From assembly GCF_037975245.1 (NCBI RefSeq), contig NC_092576.1, positions 17,132,111-17,196,110 of the forward strand: a DNA stretch of 64,000 bases, given 5' to 3'. This DNA is from Apostichopus japonicus. Taxonomy: Eukaryota; Echinodermata; Holothuroidea; Aspidochirotida; Stichopodidae. The notes under the pieces were generated by a model that did not search any database, had not been told where the DNA came from, and saw nothing but the letters and a program-made list of their open reading frames with translations. Position numbers and translations under genes: made by a program. Of this stretch, positions 37,678 through 50,934 are shown piece by piece. The stretch's first letter is position 1. Each line of letters starts with the position of its first letter.

Positions 37678-38193
37678 CGTCCACGCAACCTACGGGACCT
37701 TCTTGTGCGTGCTGCTGCTCCACCTCTAACTACTAACTATACACCTATTCAGCATGGCACTTTCAAATGTGACCGTACTACGAGATGCATCATCTGCAGC
37801 CACCAAATTGTTGAATCATAATCCATCACCAGTCACTGCACCCAACTCACACACAAGACTAAGGGTCACATCGCTTGCAAAACCTCTAATGTCATCTATC
37901 TGATCTTTTGTAGAGTTTGCAGCATCCAGTATGTTGGTGAAACCAAAACCACCCTCGAGAAGCGTTTATATGGTCACACATCTACAGTCAACATCATAAA
38001 GACTGACACTCGGTTGGAGAACATTGTAACCTTCCCTAACCATACAATTAATGACTAGTCCCTACAGGGGATTGAATCCTTGGGTAGTCGTCCTGACCTA
38101 GTACGAATCAACTGAGAGAGATTGTGGATGCAACACCTTCGCAAATTCAACCTCATGGGTTCAAAATTCAGGAATGACATGAGCGACCTTTAA
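37678..38193 (+). pseudogene. Penelope-like element ORF, C-terminal part with GIY-YIG endonuclease
   Basis: Read in one frame from 37678, the sequence gives RPRNLRDLLVRA, a Cys-rich stretch (FKCDRTTRCIIC), then VIYLIFCRVCSIQYVGET followed by L-E-K-R and a Gly-His pair, and ends with W-x-x-x-L-x-K-F-N. This order, an RT-side NLRDLLVR, a CCHH-like finger and a GIY-YIG nuclease, is the known C-terminus of Penelope-like retroelements. Three in-frame stops (in CAT CAT-type positions near 37816, 38056 and 38113) disable it, with the final stop TAA 38191-38193. The reverse transcriptase part is absent, so the copy is 5' truncated. The frame itself is intact, which points to a fairly recent insertion. 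Confidence 0.85.
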
Positions 38194-38510
38194 TCTGCTC
38201 CCACAACCCCCCCCCCCCTCTATCTCCCATTGTTTACTTCTCTTGTTTATTCCTAACCTCTTCTCTTAATCATCTCGTTGTCCCTCTACAGTTTATCTCC
38301 TACCTCTCCTTTTCCGCTTTTGGGTTCTTGCTTCTCTCCATCCCTTGTTTACTAATTCTCTTACATCTATCTCTATTGTGTTCACCCTGCTCATTAATAT
38401 TTGTATCTTCTGTTACTGTTACTTGTCATTCAGCCGCTGAAGAATATCATGCTAGGTTCGAGACGTCAAGCCACCTTACTTTTACACATTCTTTTAAACG
38501 GGCTCTTTAA
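37678..38510 (+). mobile_element. Penelope-like retroelement, 5'-truncated copy
   Basis: It includes the ORF remnant and about 320 bp of 3' sequence, pyrimidine-rich at first, ending around GCCGCTGAAGAATATCATGC and GGTTCGAGACGTCAAGCC. The left boundary is sharp against copy A. The right boundary is approximate, since no copy of the flanking sequence could be aligned there. Confidence 0.7.
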
Positions 38511-41432
38511 TGAATAAGCAGTTTGCCAACATTTTTCTTTATTTAAAACAACAGTTATGTTAAATAACACTAGTTCGTTACATTTTGGTGGATAAGGTTT
38601 AAGTGTTTTCATTCATTTTCTTTCATTATCTTTGCAAGATCTCAGAGGCTCAATATTTTTTGCAAGACTTATAAAGAGGAGGGTAATGAAGACTCTACTG
38701 CAAAATCGATAATAAATTGGTAAGGAAAAAGTCTACGATGTTGAAAGCATTCCTATTTAAATCCCGTCGATCCAGGTTTACTGATGTTGTTCTTTTCATT
38801 TTAAGTTTTGAAAATATACGAGTTTCGTCTTTGTTCAAACCTTGTATTACTATACTAACGACATACTTTACTTGTTAATCATCTAGACTAGGTTTCTGTC
38901 AGCTTTTTAAAGGTCATGTAGCTAATCTCAACCACAAATAAATCTGAAAAATGAAAATCATAAAAACGCTTATCTAAATAGAACGTTAAGAAATGAAAAA
39001 AAATTATATACGCTTTTCGCTGCTTGATAAGGTAAGGAATTGATCACAAAAGTTAACAATGTAGACACTACTGTTTTGTGTTTACAGTTTGAAAGTTCAC
39101 CTATAGTAAATAAAACAAAACGTATAGCTTATCTAGATTTTAGCTTACAGTGTTGCAGTGAATGCACCAAATGTACATATAGCTAACAGTTTAGCTTTTT
39201 GGCAAAGATATACATAGAGCTACAAGACTATGCAGTTCACAGAACAGACATATGCTACAAATTTACTACAAACGGACAACCCATAACTAAGCCGAAACAT
39301 GTTAAAAGAACTTTTAGAGTGTAACTTCGACTTTGCCAGAAGTTCAACTTTTGGTCTCAATAATCGACCATTTGGTATTAAAGTTTCAACTAATATTTCA
39401 GTTTTATGCAGATTTATTCTTCTTTAAACTTTTAGTCAATATGAGTTTCCAGTTAGTAGATATAAGTCTGCACTTTCGACTACTTTCGAGAAATTTGAAC
39501 TATGATAAAGAAAACATTATAAAAAGTATCCTCTTAATTTCCACTAGTTATCTGAACATGTCTACTTCCGTGATTTTATTTGTCTTTTATTAACGTTTCG
39601 GCTTCCTTGCTCCAAATTCTGTCGACCGAGACTTTGACGATGTTTTGTCTCGAAACTTACACATTTTGTCGTGATATTTCAAAGAAAATGTTGGATTTAT
39701 ATTGACTTATGATTGAATAGAAGACATACCCAAAAACAGGGGGTCGGGTTTACTAGGCCAGGGTGATATACCATTGAAATGACAACTTGAACAAATTACT
39801 TAAATTTAAACGATCCAAGCACATGGAATCATAGCTAAATTAGAATGTTAAAGCAAGGACTATCACCTCAAATAGTGTTGTCAAGATAAATTTAATGTGC
39901 TTCCCTCATATTTCATTATGTGCCTTGTAAGTGTCAATGAAAGTGATATCGCTCATTTTAACTGCAACAGCAGACCGTCCCTATACACTCCAAAGGTGTT
40001 TTTGGACCAATTGTGTGCATGATAATGAAGTCAATGTATCGTACCATTCCAATGTATTGTCTGTACCGTAGCTAATTATAGTAATAGATCTACTCATCGC
40101 TCGTTCTTTATTCGTTTATCTATGTGTTGTATTATTTGCATGTAATCGAAGATTCGAGGCTCGTCGTTACTAACACACAACCTTACAAGCCGCTTTTGTT
40201 TACATACCACCACCAGTTCTCAGAAAGGAATATTAGACTGAGTTAGCGTTACAATACAAAGATAGTTTGAGATTGGTTGTTATGATATCTACTCCAACCA
40301 TCGTTGTCCACCTTTGAACATATAAAAGTAAACGTTACGGTACCTTCAATAGTTGTTCCCTCGTAAATTGTATCAATTAGGTAGAAAACAATTCTTGCAA
40401 TATCAAAACATATATTTCTAATGCTTCTTCTGTTGTTGTCAATTTCTACTACCTATCCTTATTATTACTTGTATACCAAAAACAAATATGCCTTGATGTT
40501 CACATTCGCCTATAAACTGTACGTTGTAGTAACAACTAACCACCGACTAACGGCTCTCTTCCTATGGACTGAAAACGCGACTGTTCTTTCTTTCATTTGT
40601 TACTGTACAGACCGAAACGAGAGTATTTTGCTCTAGTTCCCAAAGAGGACTATCGTCATTCCACATTTGTAGTACGTAAAGGAGATCATTACGCTGAAAG
40701 GATACATTTCATTGTGGTCTCAGTTACCGAGTTAGCCATCGTTCGAAGGTACATATCATACTCTATGTACCTGTGAATTATTCAAGTCGAATATATGTTT
40801 CCTGAAACGCATAGCCAAAAGTCGGATTTATGGTTTATGTTGTCTATGGATTTTGACTTTTTTATTTACCTTTTTTTCCTCATTGACAATTGTAACCAAT
40901 ATTTTAATTTACACTGACGCTCACAGTTTACTGAACTTCAAAAAGTTACCAAGGTAACACCGTAAGTATCTCAATTCTTTCGAAATCAGCAATTAAGTTA
41001 CTTTCGGCTTTCTTTGACTTTTGAACTCTAACCTTTCGTTGACCTTGATATCAGTAACCGTTGTAACCACATAGATTAAAATTAATCGATATCATTGTTA
41101 AACACATGGCCCAGTCCATTTTTCCATTACGGTGAAGCCACTACGATAACTTTATTTCTTAATTTGAAAAATAAAATATGAAGAAAGAGTGAAATGTGAT
41201 ACACTTAGTTAAAATATTATGCGATGAAACAGTCATAACATCGTTACAATCCATCCATTTCCTCAATTTGATTATGTACTGAAGGTCTTGTAATAACACT
41301 CTGTCGCGTTTATCAGTATATTTGTGATATACAACGAACTATTACAGCGATGGCCGTTCAATAGCTTATAATTAACTTACATTCTAAAGGTTCCTAAATA
41401 ATCTGGTATGATTACAATGTTTGTATTACTCT
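38511..41432. other. Intergenic, partly duplicated from 8371-12548, no gene seen
   Basis: 38511-39750 has no recognised partner or gene. 39755-40040 matches 8371-8645, and 40045-41432 matches 11025-12548 without the TA microsatellite. Short ORFs are repeats of those in the partner block. Confidence 0.55.
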
Positions 41433-41440
41433 AATTACCT
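41433..41440. repeat. Left target site duplication of the LINE
   Basis: AATTACCT; the right copy is at 43380-43387 and the single empty site is at 12549-12556. Confidence 0.85.
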
Positions 41441-43379
41441 GTGAGATCATCACTGACCCAAACAAGCAGATGGACAGATGGGTGGAGCATTACCTTGAGT
41501 TATACTCAACAGAGAACACGGTCTCCGAAGATGCCATCAACTGCATCCCTGTCCTATCAGTACTAGAGAACCTAGACAAGGAGCCTACACATGATTGAGC
41601 TTGAAAAAGCTATTGATGCACTATCCAGCGGCAAAGCTCCAGGAAATGATGCCATTCCACCTGAGGTCATCAAAGAAGGAAAAGCTACACTTCTACCCCA
41701 TCTCCATGAGCTTATCTGCCTCTACTGGAGAGAAGGACAGGTACTACAAAGCATGCGTGATGCCAAGATAGTAACCATCTTCAAGAACAAGGGTGACAGG
41801 AGCGATTGCAATAATTATCGTGGAATATCTCTCCTCAGTATTGTTGGCAAGGTGTTCGCATGTGTGGTCCTAGCTAGACTTCAGGTGCTAGCTGACAGGG
41901 TGTATCCAGAATCCCAGTGTGGCTTCAGATCAGGAAGGTCCACTATCGACATGATTTTCTCTGTGAAACAGCTCCAAGAAAAGTGCAGGGAACAGCAACA
42001 ACCACTATTCCTAGCTTTCGTCGACCTTACCAAGGCTTTTGATCTTGTTAGCCGCAGTGGACTCTTCAAGCTGCTGCAGAGGATAGGATGTCCTTCGACA
42101 CTCCTCAGCATCATCATGTCCTTCCATACAAACATGAAGAGCACAGTCATCTTCAATGTCAGCACATCTAAACCCTTTGAGACCAAAAGTGGAGTTAAGC
42201 AGGGCTGCGTGCTTGCACCAACCCTGTTCGCAATATTCTTCTCTCTGCTTCTGTCGTATGCCTTCCAGACCTCTACTGATGGGATCTATATCCACACCAG
42301 GCACGATGGCAACTGTTAAACCTAGCCCGTCTGCGAGCCAAGACCAAGATCACTCGTGTTCTGATAAGGGAGTTGCTGTTTGCTGATGATGCAGCTTTTA
42401 CCAGCCACACCGAAGAGGGACTCCAGCATCTTATGGACTGCTCCTCCCAGGCATGCAGAGAATTTGGCTTAACCATCAGCATAAAGAAAACAGAGGTCAT
42501 GGCACAGAACACTTCATCTATTCCAGCAATCAGGATCCTTGACGCCACACTTGTAGTAGTGGACAACTTCAAATATCTGGGCTCTCTGATGTCAAGCAAC
42601 TTGTCCCTGGATGGTGAGGTCAACGTTCGCATTGGAAAAGCAGCCACAGTGATGTCTAAACTCAGCGCCAGAGTCTGGACGAATAAGAACCTGACGCTGC
42701 ACACCAAGCTCAAAGTCTACCAAGCATGTGTTCTCAGTACGCTTCTCTATGGCAGCGCCCCTCTTACAACATATACCAGGCAAGAACACCGACTAAATGC
42801 TTTCCATCTCAGATGCCTCCGCAAGATCATGGGCCACACATGGGAGGACAAGGTCACCAACAACGATGTTCTGTGCAAGGCTAGGTCAACATCAATCTAT
42901 GCAATGCTCAGTGAACGTCGGCTACGCTGGCTTGGACACGTCTCCCGTATGGACAAAGGACGCATCCCCAAGGACCTACTGTATGGTCAGTTGGAGTGTG
43001 GCACAAGATCCACAGGTCGCCCACAGCTCAGATTCAAGGACTTGTGCAAAAGGGATCTCCTGTCAGCCCACATGGACATCAACACCTGGGAAGACATAGT
43101 AGTAGATCGCCCCTCCTGGAGACATGAAGTGAAACAGGGAATAGATAGAGCAGAGCAAGATAGAAGAGAGCAACAAGACCTCAAGCGCCAAAGAAGGAAG
43201 GAATCTAGCTCTACCTCAAAAGAAGATACCATCCATGTCTGCACTGACTGCGCTAAGGACTGCCACTCAAGGATAGGCCTGTACAGCCACCGCAGACGCT
43301 GCTCGAAAGTAACGGAACGCAATCCATCGTCTGCACAGACGGACGGAGGCCAATGAATGAATGAATGAATGAATGAATG
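41441..43379 (+). mobile_element. 5'-truncated LINE (non-LTR retrotransposon) with (AATG)n tail
   Basis: The inserted block is visibly more GC-rich than its AT-rich flanks. It starts in the middle of a coding region (E-I-I-T-D-P-N-K...), ends with a run of AATG tetranucleotides at 43351-43379 and is bounded by 8-bp duplications. The duplicated locus at 12549-12556 shows the state before insertion. I do not assign a LINE clade from sequence alone. Confidence 0.9.
41443..43356 (+). pseudogene. LINE reverse transcriptase ORF fragment with C-terminal zinc-finger-like motif
   Basis: Order of motifs: SSGKAPGNDAIPPEVIK, NYRGISLLSIVGKV, CGFRSGRSTIDM, FVDLTKAFD, SGVKQGCVLAPTLF, then LFADDAAF (catalytic FADD at 42379-42390), YLGSLMSSNLSLD, a thumb region with LRWLGHVSRM and GRPQLRFKDLCKRDL, and a final CTDCAKDC...GLYSHRRRC that may bind zinc. 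Two frameshifts break it: an extra base near 41590 and a lost base near 42319. The pieces are open at 41591-42319 and 42373-43356. The endonuclease domain is missing because of 5' truncation. The element cannot be active by itself. Confidence 0.9.
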
Positions 43380-43387
43380 AATTACCT
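43380..43387. repeat. Right target site duplication of the LINE
   Basis: AATTACCT, identical to 41433-41440. Confidence 0.85.
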
Positions 43388-46300
43388 ACCATGTTTGGCC
43401 CTAATTCCACACTTCAATGCTAAGTACTGTTCGTGACTGATGACACACTATTTCAAGACCGTTTTTCTTTTTTGCAAAGGTTCTTGCTACCACTGGATGT
43501 TCATCTTCTAGGATACTTAACGTTGTATAGTATACACATAGGTGAATATGGACTATAATTCATTTCTGAGTTTGGGAGCAGCAGGCTAACAACAAATTAT
43601 CATAAGGGAATTTTCAAGGGGCAAAGGCAATTGTCGTCAGTTTGTGTTTTCTGCTGGTTTGTTAATTTCTATTTACTCTTGACAAAACATTTTTTTTCGA
43701 TACATAATGTTCATGTTTCCTTGTTATCCTTCTTTGATTTCTATATTTGTTACAGAATGTATAAACATATATAAACATGTAATGGATTTATTAATTACAC
43801 TTTCAAAATATAAACGAAGGATCATTGATTTCAAGCTTACAAAACAGTACTGCATACAAATCTAAACTGCAATCTGAAAAATTGTTGTCATTCTTTTTTT
43901 TTCTTTTCTTTTTTGAGCCGTTTAATTGTCGTTAAATATATCTTAGACTATGAAGAGCACTATACGTGAAAAATAATTAACGTTATTAGTGTATTCTGGA
44001 GTAGATCATTTAGGCAGGGTTTTACAGATATTTACGATTTATTCTTTCGATTCACAAGTACCTACGTGTTTTTTTATTTCGTTTCTATATTCTCGTTCGC
44101 CTTATATTTGCTTAAATACCACTTGTTCCTAATTTGCCTTAATGACCAACACGCGTAGCTTTTCCTACTACGTTGAATTCAGTGTGGGTCATTTAACAAG
44201 GTTTGCTGGTGTAACTTAAAACTATGACACTACACATTTAATGGAGAAATATGTTTCCATTCTAATGATTCCTAAGCGCTCGTTGGAAATGATCCTCTAT
44301 GATTTACAGGATACCAAAATTTTAGGAGACATTCAAACACTTACATGTTTGGCGAGACACACGTTGGGAGGGCACATACTTAATCAGATTTAGCTGAAAT
44401 GTGTACATGGATCTGTCCCCGGCAAAGTATTTGTTGTTATAATCTCCAAATGTTTGGTAATATCGAGGCATGGAGCGAGGGTGGCCCAACAGACTGAAAT
44501 TGAGCTAAAAACTTGTGATTGAAATCTGTGCTATTGTACTAAACTAGATTGGGCTTTCCTGGTGTATGCGTACTGTATGTTAGTAGTGTGTCATTGAGGC
44601 CGATTTCTGTACAAAACTTGGAAAGCAATCGTAATTGATCATCTCTGTTTGGAGTTTTGTTGTACGATTTTCAAATATATATCAAATATAGTAAAGTGTT
44701 GTTTTGTATTTTCCGGGTAATCCATCATGAACATGAACGAAATGAATTAAACTCTTCCATGGTTAAAAGTAAAAATTCCCCGACTGACAATAGAGGTTAC
44801 CATCCTCCTCCCTCCCCTTTGAACTGACGACTAATTGAGGAGACAAGGATATTGTTATTCTCCCGGCAGCTAATGACTAACATTCTCCCACTATTCCCAG
44901 GCGAAGCAGGAAACCCAGTGTGCAAGCAAATAACCTCAAAATGCAATACTTGAATCTCCTTCATAATTTAGATATATACATCCTCATAGCAGTAGTGTGA
45001 ACATGATGTCAAGCGTGGGGGCCAAGTTCAAAATTTCCCAGGCTGAATTAAGTAGGGGGCAGAATGTTTATGGAAAGGACAGAGGCTAATCGAGTATTTA
45101 ATAAAGAATGAGAAGTACCCCTGGGTCATTAAAGCTAACTCATCTATATTTTCTGGGTATTATTACGGATTGGAAGCAGGACAAGCATGCAAAAACTTAC
45201 TTTACCCAGTTAGACAATAAATGGAAACAACATCGCTTAAAGTGTCGATCAAATAGAACTCTCGTTCAACCACTTTCTTTCACCAATTCTAATTGTTAGA
45301 GTAAAAATGAATTGCTGTAGTACCTAATTTGACACTTAACTTAAGCTTAGATACAGGGTTCGTTATATAATTTAAAGCACCTTACTAAGTACCAGGGTAG
45401 GGAGTGGTCTGTATATTGTCTGGTAGCGACTTGAGAAGGCTTGAGATCTTTGCGAGACGAGTTTCGACGAATTTAAACTTATTTAGCTGGCGAACCACAC
45501 TCAGCGTGTTCAAGTAGTTTTATTTATATGAATAGGCGTAGTGTCTATTAACACTGGACAGCAGTAGAAATGAGACTTAATCTAAACAATTACGATGAAG
45601 GCTAGGTCGCAGTACAATAATATGACAACGGGGCAAAAGGCTATCTATTCGGGACTTCTGAGAACAGGAAAATCATCGAGGTGTTAATTCCTATCGTTTG
45701 CAGGAAGATACTATCATTTATACTAGTCCAGCATTGCTCTGGATGTTCCTGGCACACTTTGGTTGAATGATTTATAAAAATGGACACATACCCTTTGAAT
45801 GTTTCTGGAATCTTCGCAGGGATTATCCACTAATATATAATGTAGAGGAAGTTCAAGAAACTTCGGGCTCATTTTGGAGAGTTCTTGGACATGAGCTCCT
45901 TCGGGGAATTTCCAGGGAACGCGAAAAGGGAAAAATAACATACACTTTTACTATATCCTAACTCTATCCTCTGATTTACTATAGGTAGAGGCCTGACCCT
46001 AACGGAAGGGCCAAAGCCGAGTCAAAGATTTTAAAGAAGGGGTGCTGTCATGGGTCATTGAAGTTAGCTTCAAGGAAGGGGGGTTGGCGTCCTTTCCCTA
46101 AAAATAGATGTAAAATGGTGCAATGTTAAGGCATATTTGGAATATGAAATCGATCTCTAAGAGTAGCTCTATCCGTACAGTTTTTGCTAGTAAATACTTT
46201 GTGTAAGAATGTAAAAGCGGCATGTACAATTGCCCGCACCGCGGGCGTGTATTACTCCTGTACCGGTTAGCTGCATCCATAATATCACAGTCCGCGATGT

Positions 46301-48358
46301 TTTACAGTATTTTCAACTCGAACTGCGTACAGATTGTAGGCTATTAAAATTCATATATACGAAGGTCAATGTGAATATTCAAATCGCTGGCATATCACGA
46401 CAACCAGATTGTATCACAAATATGATACCTACGACGACGTCGAGCTTGTAGAGAATCATCTTAATTGCCGCAATTTTAAGATATATTCCGCTGTGTCTTG
46501 CGCAACTGTGTGTTTTTTTTTATTGCTTACTGCACGAAGGGTAAAGCATGCATCGGGAGAGACTACAGAATTCAGTAAATTTTTCGATTAAAAAAAGTTG
46601 GCCGATAGCACAACTCCGGTGATTTAATGGACGTGCAATTATTGTATGCGTAGTATACTAGCTTAGGCTAAACTATGCATTGCTTATGTTAATTGTAATG
46701 CAGTGTCTGTAACCGAAGTCAGAGATGAACTGAACTGTATTTCAGTTGTACCACATCCAGTGTCCTGCACTAGTACCTCCTCAACATTAGCCATTACAAC
46801 AAGGCACAAGAACAATAGATGACTACATAACCAGCATTTCACAAGCCTCTAGTGTGACCGTATTCTTAGTCAAATTAGTATTACTGCGGAGACCTAGCTT
46901 TAGCTAGCCTATAGTTTCAAAATGTACAACAATAACAACAGTTGCGCAATCGAAGTTTTCGAACACAGTGGTAAATACGTAACTCATATTCTTCCTTCCC
47001 TTATATATCAATGACTGGAGTAATAACCATTTTGTACTTCTTAGAAACAAATAATATAAATTCGGAAGTAATACATATATAATAAGATATATATTATGAT
47101 ATATAATACAAGTAGAGAAGTTTAAGCAACGAATAATCACATCATATTTCTACTTGTTCGAGTCAGTTTAATGAATATATAATTCTACCGTAGTGAGTTT
47201 TAGCTCTGCCAATGTTTAATCTTGGGAGTAGGTATATTCATTTATCCGAACCAGTCCAGAAATGAATTACATGAATATAGTATAATTTACTGCAATTCCT
47301 AAAATCTGCCAGTGATCGCAGGTTTTAGAATATGGTACATATCCACCACTGCTACGAAGGTTAGGTGTGCAGCTGTAGTCGTGTTCCAATTCTTCCAGTG
47401 CTAATTGCAAGATATCCCCGCACCGAATTTTCAATCACCTCGACTTACGATCGAAGTTGGGGACATAGGCCTCCCGCTCCTCCTGTTCATACTACTAACA
47501 CATAGTCAGTACACGATTTCAAAATTACTGTGAAGATCAAAGGACGTTTGATGTCACTGAACTCCGAGTTGAAAACATTTGCGATATAAACATTTAGCTT
47601 AATTATTGACAAGTGCAGTAAATCTACATAAATACAAGGACCTTAAATATTACTTGTGAGTAATGTTCAACACACTAGAAGAAAATGTAACGTGTTTCAT
47701 TTTTCATCACCTTTTCTTTTTGTGATACGTGGTATTTTTCATCTGAAGATTTTACTTCCATTTGATATTGACAAAATAATAATTACCTATTATCTGATGA
47801 TACATTTATAACGATAAAAAATTTGATTTTGAAGTCCAACAGAGGGCAGAACTTCCAATACTCTAGTGTGTGGGACCACCTCACTAAGTACAATAATATT
47901 TTGTTTACAGTTAATATTACATGTACCTATATCAGTATATAAATTAAAGAAATTTCAAGTGGTTGCCCCCAGGATGACCAGCTCACCCATTTTTGGTTGT
48001 CCTGCAGTGGAAAGTAAACTGATTCGAGAACTCCCTAAATCCTGTGACCTTCTTGTTCATTTCTTATTGGGAGCGACAATTTCTTGTGAATACAGACAAT
48101 TACTGTGAAGTACGAAAAGTGCACGCATATGTCATCCACTAACCAAAATATACATTGACCTTCAGTTGATGGAAAATTCCTGTATGATGTGTAGTATACA
48201 TGTGTCAACTGTCAATCTTATAATGCATTATACGATCTAGGTTTGGAACAACCAAACATAATAAAACAGCTACAACTTGAATTTATTGCTTAAAACATTA
48301 CTTTTAAAATTGTTCAACATAAAAGACAATATTGTTATACTTTTTCTATCTCTCAGAA
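43388..48358. other. Intergenic region between LINE and copy D, partly duplicated
   Basis: 43388-44450 matches 12557-13870. From about 44450 the sequence matches the copy B upstream region (16925 on), so the repeated-exon block 13871-16924 is missing in this unit. 46090-46220 and 47350-47910 match the shared upstream module, split by an inserted stretch. The remaining sequence (44700-46080, 46230-47340) has no recognised gene or partner. The region ends with a splice-acceptor-like pyrimidine tract before the copy D ATG. Confidence 0.5.
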
Positions 48359-50606
48359 ATGGATCCGACAAATAGTGCACACTGAAACAGTGAATCCACA
48401 ACACAAGTTTCTCAAAAGCAAACAGAGGAACTCCAGGAATGCATAACCGACCATCTGCAGGAGGAAACGCCTGATGGGAATCTTTCTTTTGAAAAATAAT
48501 TACCCAGTTAAGTCTGCAGTGTCGATAATCTAGTCGGGTGTACTACACAGGTTTCCAATCAACATCATGAGTTTAAACACGACCAATATCTAGAAGAGAA
48601 CAGCCCTAGGCTGCATTCCTCCTGGGACATACACTCTCCAACTGTTGATGACGCAGTTTCACGACTGAGTATGATGGTGATAAATACACCTGAATCCAGT
48701 GTGGTAGAGTTTCCAAAAGATCGTGCCCTCTCCCTTTGCATCCAGGCAGCAGATCAGAATGTTCAACTCCATGTACAGCTAACTGATAATATATATCAGT
48801 TAAAACATCAACAATATTGAGAACCAGAGTATAGTCAGTTTAGTAAAAAGCTTCAATTTGGACAATGACATACCGTTACCATTTACAGGAACTGTTTGAT
48901 TGATAAGACTGTCATTCTCGTGATGGACACTATTGACACAGTGCAGGACTTAAGAAATACGATCCAAACAAATGCACACATTCCTAGAGGGGAGCAAAGT
49001 CTTCTGTTCAATGATGAGTGCTTACGAGAAGACAAATTACTTTCAGAATACAATATCACAAATGATAGCAACTTACAGTGTGTGCTAGTAAAGACGGATG
49101 GTGTGCAAATTTTTGTCGACACACTGATGGGTAAGATTGTTGTTCTTAATATTCAACCAAACGAAACCAGAGAGATTGCTCAGATTAAAACGTCAAGGTA
49201 TATTAGGAACTTTTCGAGACAAATGCCTTTTTCTACCAGAACAGCCAACTAGAGAATTATAAACTTTAACAGACTGCAACTTTGTCAAAAAACTGCCATT
49301 ATGGCATATAGTTTGCAGCTCATTGTGAGCAAAAGTTCTGGTGCAATAATTTCTCTTTATGCTGAACCTTCAGATACTATAAGAAGTGTGAAATCTAGAA
49401 TTCGAAAAAAATATGGAATTCCCATTGAGGGACAGAAGCTTGAGTTTGAAGGTGTGGAGTTACATGATAAAAGAACAATTTCTCACTACCATGTGCTGAC
49501 ACGGATGGTAAATGTATCCTAGATCTATATTAACGCAAGTCTAAAGAAATATCTGTTCAGGTAATTGGTATGCATGGGATACGTGACAAGGTTATTGTAG
49601 ATATCTTTAGTACAATTGAGCAACTGAAGAAACATCTTTACTGGGGAAAGGAAAGGTTTTGATGTTTAATGGCAGAAATCTGGACTATTCCGCTACCTTT
49701 TCAAATTACAACATAGATGACAAGTCGGTACTTTATGCACTTGAAATACCAGAGAATCACATGAATATCAAAATTCGAATATCCACAAAGGATGTTGCTT
49801 CTGTATTAATTCATAAGTCTTGACAGAAACGATTAAAACCTTAAAATTGCTGATTAGACAACAAACAGACATCCACGTCGATCAGCAGGAACTTACGTTC
49901 TGCTTGAAGACAACAAAACATTGTTAGAATATTTCCAAGAGGACGGTCAAATATTGACACTCTCACTAATCCATCACATACGAACACACTAACTGTTTGT
50001 ATCAATATGTTCAAAAGTAGTGACTACGTGGTTCAATCAGTGAACCTTCTAGGATCTGATACAATCGAAATGTTAACACAGATCATTTGCCAAAGGGTAT
50101 TTATTCTCCCAAAACAACAACAGTTGAAGAAAAATGGTCAGATACTTGAACATAGCAAGACCTTGTCAAAGTCTAACTTAAAAAACGGAGATATTATTTT
50201 CGTAGACATCCTACCACTTTGTAAGATCACAATTAACACAGGTAAAGGACATAAGCCAGTCACAGTTGAGGTTCTGCCAAACGATACTATCAGTGAAGTG
50301 AAGGATCACTTACAAAAGGAGAGTGGGCTTTCAATGTATAATCGATGTCTTATACATGAAGGAGCTGTTCTGGAGGAACACAAGTCTGTCGACGATTACA
50401 ACATTAAAGACGGTTCAATTCTGTTCCTTTTCCAGAGACCACCAGAACTTGTTGCATTAACTTTCCAAAGGACTTCAGGGGAAGTAAGTGAACTGAAATT
50501 TAATCCTCGTGATCCTGACTCAGTTCAGTCTACGATACAAAATATCATCAAAGATGAAAATGAGTCAGCTTCTAAAAGCCACGTGTATGAGTGTAAACAG
50601 TTTTAA
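48359..50606 (+). pseudogene. Poly-ubiquitin-like gene, copy D (two large deletions, early stop)
   Basis: The ATG at 48359 follows a CAG acceptor as in copy B, but the frame stops at codon 9 (TGA 48383-48385). One deletion joins UBL1 to the end of UBL4 at about 48812; a second joins UBL7 to UBL14 at about 49495, removing the near-canonical ubiquitins. Remaining open pieces are 48896-49252 (UBL5 and part of 6), 49301-49522 (UBL7) and 50007-50606 (UBL17-18 and the tail ECKQF). It shares an insertion after CATAAGTCTT with copy C near 49818. Many small indels add to the decay. It is clearly non-functional as a whole, though the last 600 bp are still open. Confidence 0.85.
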
Positions 50607-50934
50607 CCCATAACATGACAAACATCGCGCTACATATTTACCTCACAGATGTTGTCACAAACAGATCTTTCAAATGAATAATTCTCTACTTAATATAAGG
50701 TGAATGGAATTACTGCAAGTAAATGTGTGAATATTTCTATAAAGTTGGCTTTTTGTGACATCAGTGATTTTAATAAAGAGCAAATGTTTTTTCGTTTATC
50801 AAACTATTCTATGTCATCATTAAATTAATCAGATTCAATACAATGTGCGGCTTTAAGTCAATAAAATAATTTAAGTGCATTTCATGAATCAACATGAAAG
50901 TAACGTGAACCTTGAGTTAATATGTTACCTTTTC
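50607..50934 (+). other. 3' flanking sequence of copy D
   Basis: This is homologous to the sequence after copies A, B and C, including ACAGATGTTGTCACAAACAG and TAATTCTCTACTTAATATAA. Confidence 0.5.
50772..50777 (+). promoter_or_regulatory. Candidate poly(A) signal after copy D
   Basis: AATAAA about 165 nt after the stop, in the same position as in copies B and C. Confidence 0.35.

Noticed and set aside
41881-43322. Long minus-strand ORFs across the LINE
   Set aside because: They are shadows of the GC-richer plus-strand reverse transcriptase.
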